This document shows, in pieces, positions 30,258 to 37,733 of a stretch of DNA of 64,000 bases. The stretch covers positions 2,049,841 to 2,113,840 of the forward strand of contig NW_005198244.1 of the NCBI RefSeq assembly GCF_000372725.1. The letters run 5' to 3'. Numbering within the stretch: position 1 is the first letter of the stretch; each line of letters starts with the position of its first letter. The translations under genes were made by a program, and so were the position numbers. Origin of the DNA: Emiliania huxleyi CCMP1516. Taxonomy: Eukaryota; Haptophyta; Isochrysidales; Noelaerhabdaceae. The notes under the pieces are model-generated. The model ran no database searches. It was not told the DNA's origin and saw only the letters and a list, made by a program, of their open reading frames with translations.

Positions 30258-31256
30258 TCATCTCGTGGGAGCGTCGCACTTTTTGTTGAAGCGGACGGCG
30301 AGGTGCATCTTGAGGATGCCTTGCACGACGAGGAACTCCGGCAGCCGGTTGCCGAACCTGTGCAGAGACAGCGAGGGTCTCCCGGACCGCGCTGTGGATA
30401 CGGCGTGCGGTCAGCCGAAGACTGTCGCTGCGCGCGGGCTATAGCTGGAGTGCAGGAGGGTAGGTGCAGGGGGGCTACGAGCGCATCTGACTAGGCGGAC
30501 CAGATTGCGATCTCGTGCACCTGCGCAGCGGCGCAGCAACGGGCGTGTGTGTGTGGTGGGGGGGGGGGGGGGCAGATTGGGCGTTAGGGGCTGCGGGCCT
30601 TTGATGGGCCTCCGGAAAAGGGGGGAGGGGGGGGGGGCAAACCCAGTACGGCGAGATGAGCGTGTCCTGCCCGATTGCAGCGACGGCGGAGCGGGCGTAC
30701 TTCTTCGGCGTGGGGACCATGAGGGTGGCGCGCTTCTCGGGAGGGACCTGCGTGTGGGTTCGGATCCATAGGGGGTAGGGGAGGGGCGCGAGGGTCGCAT
30801 GCTTCTCGGGAGGCGTGTGGGCGAGGGGAGGGTGCGGGGGTGCGGGGGGGTGGGCGAGGGGGGGTGGGCGAGGGGGGGGGTGGACGGGCGAGGGTGTGCG
30901 AGGGTGTGCGAGGGTGCGTGAGGGGGTGCGGGGTGTGCAGGCGGGGCGGAGAGGTGTCGGCGTCTCGCTCACCTTCGAGTTTGGGAAGACCATCGGCGTC
31001 GCGACCCAGAGAGGCGACTGGCACTGGAAGTGGATGCCCTTGGCCTCGTACTCGCCGTGGCAGGAGCGAGTCAGGTTCTCGATGTAGCCCTGCCGAGGGA
31101 GGCCGAGGGCGAGGCGGGGGCGCGCGGGGTGAGAAGGCTCGCGCGGTGAGAAGGCTCGCGAAGCTCGAGCGAGGTGCGCGGGCGGGGCACACTCACGCAC
31201 GCACGCACGCACACAGACACACGCACACACGCACGCACACGCACACACACACACAC

Positions 31257-31306
<50 letters not shown>

Positions 31307-32514
31307 TGTGTGTGTGTGTGTGTGAGGCGTGTACGGCCGTCGGAGCGATCAGCAAGCCCAGCTGGCTCTCGGCTGGCTGTCGTCTGGCTCTCGGCTGGCT
31401 GTCGTCTGGCTGTCGTCTGGCTGTCGTCCCGATCTCGTCCGGATCTCGCCCCGCTCTCGGCTCTCGGCGCCTTAGCGGCCGAGTAGCCGGCGAGCAGCGG
31501 GAGCGGGAAGCGAGCCGCGGCAGAGGACTGGTTGACGATGGCGCCTGCCCGCCGGTTGACCATGCCGGGCAGCACCAGCTTGGTCATCCAGGTGGTGGAC
31601 TCGACGTTGAGCTGCGGCGGTGGGAGGGCGGGGGAGTGAAACCTTCCTTCAGAGGGTCTGAGAAGGGTGGTGCGTGCGCGTGTGTGGTGTTGTGAGCGTG
31701 CGTAGTGTCTGCGCGCGGTCGTGCGTCTGGCTTGCAGCTGATAGCTGGTCGTGATCTGCAGCTAAGGGCTGGTCGTGGCTTGCAGCTACAGGCTGGTCGG
31801 GGCTTGCAGCTACAGGCTGGTCGTGCGTGTCCTCGCCTTGAGCAGGGCCTCCACCTCCGAGTCGAGAAGCTCGTGGAACCATTGCGAAAAGTCGTAGCTG
31901 ACGCCGACGTTGTTGAAGAGCACGCCCACCTCCAGGCCGCCCAGCGACTTCTCAAGCTCGGACAGCCGGTCCTGCGCACCAGAGCGGGGAGACACCAGGC
32001 TGGAGACACCAGGCTGGAGACACCAGGCTGGAGACACCAGGCTGGAGACACCAGGCAGGCGAACAGCGCGTCGGCGCGGCGGTGGCTGGGCGAGCAGCGC
32101 CGGGTGGGCAGGCAGTGCCCACGGTGCTGGAGTGTGGACCAGTGGCGCCGGGCGGGCCAGAAGCGCCGAGTGGGGCGGATCCGAGCAGGGAGGGCGCGCC
32201 TTTGTGAGGTTACCAAAGTCGACGGCCTCGGTCTTGACGTCGACCTTCGGGTACGCCTCCTTGAGCTCCGCCGCCACGGCGTCGAGCTTCGACTGTGTCC
32301 GCGACACCAGCACCACCGAGCAGCCGCGGCGCGCCAGCTCAAACGAGATGGCCTTGCCGATGCCGTCGGTCGCGCCCGTCACGACCGCCCACTTGCCATA
32401 CTTGGTGAGATCCTTCGGCGCGCGAAGGAGCCCCTTGTAGAAGACGTAGAGGAAGGAGACGAGCTCCTTGGCGAGGAAGAGCGTGCCGGCGACCCAAATG
32501 AGAGTGGAGAGCAT
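30258..32514 (-). CDS. Very-long-chain 3-oxoacyl-CoA reductase (KCR/HSD17B12-like), six exons
   Basis: ATG at 32512-32514. The N-terminal anchor LSTLIWVAGTLFLAKELVSF is followed by KYGKWAVVTGATDGIGKAIS (NADPH-binding TGxxxGIG) in exon 1 (to about 32202). Exon 2 (about 31970-31825) has LEVGVLFNNVGVSYDFSQWF. Exon 3 (about 31613-31465) has GMVNRRAGAIVNQSSAAARF and LPLLAGYSAAK, giving catalytic Ser and YxxxK. Exon 4 (about 31092-30975) has GEYEAKGIHFQCQSPLWVAT. Exon 5 (about 30750-30640) has PEKRATLMVPTPKKYARSAV, and exon 6 ends RLPEFLVVQGILKMHLAVRF NKKCDAPTR with a stop at 30258. This is the second, reducing step of fatty-acid elongation at the ER membrane. Its introns hold minisatellites and a CA/TG dinucleotide tract. 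Confidence 0.87.
31190..31325. repeat. CA/TG dinucleotide inverted repeat in an intron
   Basis: About 60 bases of mostly AC repeats (31196-31257) run directly into about 65 bases of TG repeats (31258-31324), so the two halves can pair into a long hairpin. It lies in the intron between exons 3 and 4 of the oxoacyl-CoA reductase gene. Confidence 0.95.
31733..32056. repeat. Two intronic minisatellites
   Basis: Four units of about 23 bp around GCTTGCAGCTACAGGCTGGTC (31733-31830) lie in one intron. Five units of about 14 bp around GACACCAGGCTGGA (31985-32056) lie in the neighbouring intron, both of the reductase gene. A third run of GGCTGTCGTCT units is at 31365-31432. Confidence 0.85.
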
Positions 32515-32943
32515 GCTGAAGGAGGCCCCGCCGCCGCCGCCGCACCGCACACCTCGCCGAAGCGCCGATGCGGCTCCTTTGCGAGAAAAATTTCCGCGTA
32601 CAAGAGGGTGGGCGACGCTGAACCACAGCGTGTCCCGGTCCGTATTTTCTCTTCTTATCCGTTACCATGTTGCATGTAGAGCAAGGCCGAGGGCGGGCCC
32701 TTTCGGGCTCGGGCCGCCCTCTCGCCCGCACCTCTGCATGGTAACGGATAAGAAGAGAAAATACGGACCGGGACACGCTGTGGTTCAGACGGACGCTACC
32801 ACACTCCTCTCCTTAAAATCCCTGTGTGGTGGCGGCGTGCCGTCCTCCCATCCCTCTTTCTGATGCCTTGCTCGTTTACGTGTGAAGGTTTTAGGAGAGA
32901 GAGAGAGAGCTGTTTGTTTGTATAGGTTTTAGGTGCTCCTTGG
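32515..32943. other. Upstream region of the reductase gene
   Basis: It contains the perfect inverted repeat described separately and GA-rich tracts. No coding frame. Likely holds the reductase promoter. Confidence 0.4.
32618..32788. repeat. Perfect 52-bp inverted repeat (fold-back MITE)
   Basis: Arms at 32618-32669 and 32737-32788 are exact reverse complements over 52 bases, with a 67-base GC-rich centre. The element lies about 100 bp upstream of the reductase start codon. Perfect arms suggest recent insertion. No target duplication is obvious. Confidence 0.95.
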
Positions 32944-33213
32944 GAGAGAGAGATTTTTAAAGACCAACAAGAAATCACGACTCTCACAGTGATTTGGGCT
33001 CGGCAGCTTGTTAGCCCTCAGCCGAAGCTGGGGCCGGTCCCGTAGCCGAGAGAGCCCGCGCCGATGAGTTCGACGCGGTCGGGGGGGCCTGCGAAGAGGC
33101 TAGCGAGATGGCGATCGCTGTACTTCAAGGGGGTCATCAAGTGACCGCGGCTGACAAGAACAAACAAAACTCTCTGACAAGCCAGAGGTCGATACTCTGG
33201 ACGACCCATAGGT
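32944..33213 (+). mobile_element. R4 dispersed repeat, copy 1
   Basis: Similar over about 270 bp to 55372-55614: CCAACAAGAAATCACGACTC, GTGATTTGGGCTCGGCAGCT, CGCTGTACTTCA, and GAGGTCGATACTCTGGACGA followed by CCCATAGG. The R3 MITE follows at once on the right. Confidence 0.85.
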
Positions 33214-33647
33214 GCGGGTGTATTTTATTTTTGCTGGGCGGCCCTCATGATGGAATTCTGCAAAAACCTGGCCGGCCCCTGCCCCTACCTACCTACCTAC
33301 CTACCTACCTACCTACCTACCCTACTTATGGGAAACTAAAAAAGAAATCATCGGATCGGTGAAGGTGGGGTACACGGGTACTAACTACTATACCAACTAA
33401 AGTGATGCTGGTGGTACTCTTCTGCAACCATAGTCCTTCCTGTGACATGGCAGGCCACTATCAAGCCCTACAAGCACCAGATCACCCATTTGGGGAGGGT
33501 TGACATCGTGATTTCCGCGGAAAAAATCTTTTTCTGCTGTGAAAATTCCAGCGTGAAGAGAGGGAAAACCCCGACGGGAGGGCCCAGACCTACCCTACCT
33601 ACCCATCGTCATGAGGGCCGCCCCAAGCAAAAATAATACACACCTGC
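33214..33647. mobile_element. MITE family R3, intact copy
   Basis: 434 bp with terminal inverted repeats of about 38 bp (left GCGGGTGTATTTTATTTTTG, right CAAAAATAATACACACCTGC). Inside are a run of CTAC units and GAAATTTCC-like patches shared with 822-1606. Non-coding. Confidence 0.85.
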
Positions 33648-33773
33648 TTGGTGAGCTGTTTGTAGTTAGGATGCTCTTGCTTGTACCTAGGTACTTAGAA
33701 AGAGCCAGAGAGGATCACACCAAAGCCAAAGCACCTCAATCACCGGCCCAAAGCGGGTCGCTCGAGCGCCGAC

Positions 33774-34967
33774 ATGGCTGAGACGAAATCTGTCACGCAG
33801 CAAGATGACGGAGACGCAGCCGGCTCTAGCGTGGCCACCCTCGCAAGCGTGGCCGCCGCAGCGAGCGAGCCACAGCTGCGGCGTGTCAGCATCCGGCAAT
33901 TCGCTTCTGGTAAGCTCTGCCGTGTGGCCACCGCAGCCGCTAGCGCCTGCATCGCCTCCTCGCCGCCCTCTACGGCGCGAGCTGCCTGCCGCACCGTCGA
34001 CCGCCCAACGCCGAGCGACGTCGCCTTCTGCAACTTGACCTGCTCGCGGCAGCGCTTCGCCTCCTCCACCGCGGCCGCCTCCCTGACCACGTCTGGATCG
34101 CCAGCCACCAACGCGAGCACGGCCTCCGACAGCTTCGGCGACGAGCGGCTGCACCAGGCGGACCCACGGACGGCGTGCTCAGCGAGCCGCGAGGCGGAGG
34201 CAGGCCGAGTGAGCGCGAGCCGCATCGGCGCCCATGTCCCGCGCAGCGGCGAGCGAGCGGCACGGAAGAGTGCAATGTCGCCCCGCAAAAACGGGTCCCC
34301 CAAGGGTGAGCTCGCAATGTTTCTCTCTTTCACTGTGGCTTCCGTGCATTCGACGATGCCGCCGCCAGACGAGGCGAGCATCAAGTCAATGGGCGTCGAT
34401 CGGCTGGTGGCGACGCTAGCAGAGTTTGGCACGGAGGACGAGCGCCTCGCCCGAGCGTGCTTCACCAGCCTTCTCTGTCGCGTGATGGACGAGGTTGCGC
34501 GGCAGGGGGAAGCGTATGCAGAGCTGCCTTTCGTCTGCGCAGTCACGGGCGCGATGCTCGCGCACAAGGCCACGCCCGAGTTCCTACAGACGGGTGGGAT
34601 GCTACTCGCCCCCGTGCTCACCAGCTTGGCTCCGAGCCGTGAGGCCCTATCGATGGGCGCCGAGGCGTTGGTCGCGATGATGCTGCCGATGCTGCCGATG
34701 CTGCCGAGCTGTGAGCCAGCAGAGTGGTGCCCGCCGCAGCGTGGCTCGGCACGCGCGCACGCCGGGGCGCCTCTGATCACTGATGAGCGCGCATCTACTC
34801 CACCGGTCTTGGCGAGCGCGCTCTTCGTGCGTCTTGGAAAAGGCGTGCGAGGTGCGTGGTCCAGGGGCGAGGCCTGTCACGACCGGTCTGATATGTATGT
34901 ATGTAGAAAGATGAACACAGTCAGGCTCGGACTGGACACCAACGCGGAGGCTTGTGATCTCGTGTGA
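33774..34967 (+). CDS. Possible ARM/HEAT-like ORF
   Basis: ATG 33774 opens 397 codons. The part around 34370-34700 is the most protein-like: SIKSMGVDRLVATLAEFGTE, RLARACFTSLLCRVMDEVAR and TGGMLLAPVLTSLAPSREAL, which look like paired helices of an ARM or HEAT repeat. The first third is Ser/Thr/Ala-rich. On the other strand 34150-33890 also reads plausibly (DPDVVREAAAVEEAKRCREQ), so part of this locus may be coded on the minus strand. The C-terminal end overlaps the start of the next gene, so the real 3' exon border may differ. Confidence 0.4.
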   Translation: MAETKSVTQQDDGDAAGSSVATLASVAAAASEPQLRRVSIRQFASGKLCRVATAAASACIASSPPSTARAACRTVDRPTPSDVAFCNLTCSRQRFASSTAAASLTTSGSPATNASTASDSFGDERLHQADPRTACSASREAEAGRVSASRIGAHVPRSGERAARKSAMSPRKNGSPKGELAMFLSFTVASVHSTMPPPDEASIKSMGVDRLVATLAEFGTEDERLARACFTSLLCRVMDEVARQGEAYAELPFVCAVTGAMLAHKATPEFLQTGGMLLAPVLTSLAPSREALSMGAEALVAMMLPMLPMLPSCEPAEWCPPQRGSARAHAGAPLITDERASTPPVLASALFVRLGKGVRGAWSRGEACHDRSDMYVCRKMNTVRLGLDTNAEACDLV

Positions 34968-35781
34968 TCTCCGGCGGTCCGTCGCGGGCAAGAAGGCCGT
35001 CAATCCGGTGGTCCATCTGGCAACGTCGATGCTCGCCTTCCTTGCGGGATGCGTCAACGCCATTGGTGTCGCAATGTTCGCCGTGTCCATCGGCAACGTG
35101 ACAGGCCTCGTGACGAATATTGCAATCCATCTCATCGACGACGACCCCATAGCAGCCGTCGTGCCTCTGCAATACTTCTCCTTCCTCCTTGGGTCGGTCG
35201 TCAGCGGCGTCCTCATCAGCTCGCGCAAGGTCGGATGGGGCACCGAGCTGTACGGGATCGTGCTCATGCTCGTGAGCGCCCTCATCTTTGTCGGATGGCG
35301 CACCGCGACCACCTCGGAGAACGTCGCCATTTGCGTGCTCGCCCTCTCGATGGGCCTCCAGAACGGCATGCTCACCAAGCACGCGCACGCCGTCGTTCGC
35401 ACGACGCACATGACGGGCACCACGACGGACATTGGCGTGATTATCGGCCATCAGCTCGGCCGCAGGCTGCACGATCTCGCGATGAGGGAGCATCTCTTCT
35501 CGCGAGAGGGCTCGCAGCATGTGCAGCGGGAAAACACGCTGCGGAGGAGGAGGAGCGAGTGGGGCCAGATGCGGCTGCTCAGCCTCCTACTCGTCTCCTT
35601 CTTCTGCGGGTCCCTCACCGGCTTCAGCCTGTACCGCGCCTGGGGCGCCGACGCGCTCCTGCTGCCCGCCATCGCCGAGGCGGTGATGGGCTCGAGCTAC
35701 TTTCTCTACTTCCATGCCCTGAAGTTGTGCCCGCGCCGGCACAGGCAGCTGCGCGCACCTCCGGCGCGTTCGACTGTCTGA
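34954..35781 (+). CDS. DUF1275 (YoaK-like) multi-pass membrane protein
   Basis: The open frame has no ATG before 35029, which lies within the first membrane helix (LATSMLAFLAGCVNAIGVAM). An upstream exon may therefore supply the start, or ATG 35029 is used. Further helices are YFSFLLGSVVSGVLI, LYGIVLMLVSALIFVGW, NVAICVLALSMGLQNGMLTK and LLLVSFFCGSLTGFSL. Family marks are SIGNVTGLVTNI near the start and the hallmark VVRTTHMTGTTTDIGVIIG (R-x-x-x-M/L-T-G-x-x-T-D) in the middle. A transport role is assumed for the family but not established. Ends after AIAEAVMGSSYFLYFHAL and a basic tail. Confidence 0.8.
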   Translation: MISCDLRRSVAGKKAVNPVVHLATSMLAFLAGCVNAIGVAMFAVSIGNVTGLVTNIAIHLIDDDPIAAVVPLQYFSFLLGSVVSGVLISSRKVGWGTELYGIVLMLVSALIFVGWRTATTSENVAICVLALSMGLQNGMLTKHAHAVVRTTHMTGTTTDIGVIIGHQLGRRLHDLAMREHLFSREGSQHVQRENTLRRRRSEWGQMRLLSLLLVSFFCGSLTGFSLYRAWGADALLLPAIAEAVMGSSYFLYFHALKLCPRRHRQLRAPPARSTV

Positions 35782-36602
35782 GCACGACACCGTCTCCTGG
35801 CAGGGCAGAGCGTCCGCGAGACAACTAGGCGGACACTGTCGTCAGTGACCTGTGACTCTGTGAGGGTCCGCATGTGTGCGAACAATCTTTCTTTTTGTTT
35901 GTCGGCATCCCATGTTCCATGTTGTTCCATGTGTATGTGTGATGTGACCCACTCTGGCATTGCCATTGGCCATTGCTAAAACTCTCAAGATTAGATCGTA
36001 CAAGAAGAGAGAGATCGATCGCCGTGCTAAGCTCGCTTCCGAGCTCTCACGCCGCGCGTAGGGCCCCTAGGGGCCTAGAGAACACAACCCCCTCTCTCTT
36101 TTCTCCCAGTAAGCTATAAGTACGTACAAGAAGAGAGGGGTGAACCGTGCCATCCTCGATCGCCGTGCAAAGCTCGCTTCCGAGCTCTCACGCCGCGCGT
36201 AGGGCCCTTAGGGGCCTAGAGAACACAACCCCCTCTCTCTTTTCTCCCAGTAAGCTATAAGTACGTACAAGAAGACTCAAAAACTCTCAAAACTCTCTCA
36301 CTCTCTCTGCCACTCTGGTTTCAGGTCGCCTCACTCCTCACTGCTGTTTATTTGAAAGTGTCTTTTGAGGCCCCAGTAAAATTCTATATTCTTTGTGTAC
36401 CGTCTACCGACAAAAACAAATCTCGGTCCCCCCATGTGTGTGCTAGTGTGCGCCAGTCCACGCACCCTTGTCAGTGTGCTGTGAGAGGCTTGATTTTAGA
36501 ATGGTGTGCCGGTGTGTGTGCTAGTGTGCGCCCGTCCACTCTGCCCTCGGTGTGCACCCTAAAAAAAATGGTTGGAGGATCATTTTTTTGACATGGGGCA
36601 CG
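35782..36602. other. Intergenic with tandem duplication
   Basis: Two long tandem units lie at 35998-36123 and 36124-36264 (see separate entry). A second short duplication, GTGTGTGCTAGTGTGCGCC, occurs at about 36434 and 36513. No coding frame. Confidence 0.5.
35998..36264 (+). repeat. Tandem duplication, units 126 and 141 bp
   Basis: Each unit begins GTACAAGAAGAGAG and contains AAGCTCGCTTCCGAGCTCTC, a GGGCCCCTAGGGGCC-type palindrome, and CCCAGTAAGCTATAAGTAC. The second unit has about 15 extra bases near its start. A third partial copy starts at 36265. Confidence 0.95.
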
Positions 36603-37691
36603 ATGGGCCGCAAAGCGGCCCGCCTTGGCGACGCGAAGGTCGCGCGTGCGTGCGCTGCGTGTGACCAGACGCTCACCAAGGCCGACTTCAGCCGGAGTCA
36701 GCTGAAAAAGGGTGGCATCTGCAGGTGCTGCTCTCAGGCCGCGGCTCAGTCGTCGCAGCCACCACCCGCCCAGGCTGTGGCCCAACCCCAGTCGGCGCAG
36801 CCGCGCGTCCAGCGCGATTCGACGAAGCCGCAGACAGCGGATGTACAGGACCTGTGTTTCCTCCCTGACACCCCAGCTGTCTCCAGCCTGCTGGCAGTCG
36901 GAAGCGACGGCAACGACGGCGACGGCGGCGGTGCAACCGCTCCGGAGGCGTTGTCATCCGCTGCGCTCGAGGCGGCGCGACTGCGTGCCGTCCGCTCGCT
37001 AGCGGGCACGTTTCGGACGCACTGCGCAGCGCTGGGCGTCAAGCGCTCGTGCGCCTTCTTCGAGAATTGGCTGTGGAGCGTGCGTGGTGAAGGCTTCAGC
37101 CTAGATGCGGAGCAGATGCGGAGCTCAGGTCTCTCGGCACTCGCCTGGAGAGAGAGAGAGAGACGCCGCGCCACGCTGTGACCACGAGGCTGCCGGTCGT
37201 GTGCAGTGCCTTTTCACCGCCCCGTCCCTCCCTCTCCGGCCTGCAGGCACCGCAGCCAGCGTGGTGCCGGCCCTCCCTCTGCCGGAGGCTGCCTCGCAGG
37301 CACGTCTCGACCGAGATGACCCGAGGTTGCCCGAGATGACCCGACATGGACCGAGATTGAGCCCTCTCTCTTCCCTCGAGATTGGCCCTCCCCTCTGTCG
37401 GCGGCCGCAGGCGCAGCTGGCCCTCGCGAGGCGGCTCGAGCACTGCGGCTTGTCGGAGCAGGCGGTTAGGGTTAGGGTTAGGGTTAGGGTTAGGGTTAGC
37501 GGCTCGAGCACTGCGGCTTGTCGGAGCAGGCGGTTAGGGTTAGGGTTAGGGTTAGGGTTAGGGTTAGGGTTAGGGTTAGGGTTAGGGTTAGCGGCTCGAG
37601 CACTGCGGCTTGTCGGAGCAGGCGGCGCGCGCAGCGTGTGAGGCGCTCGCCTCCCGCGCCTCTGCACTGGCTAGAGGCCTCGACGCCATCG

Positions 37692-37733
<42 letters not shown>

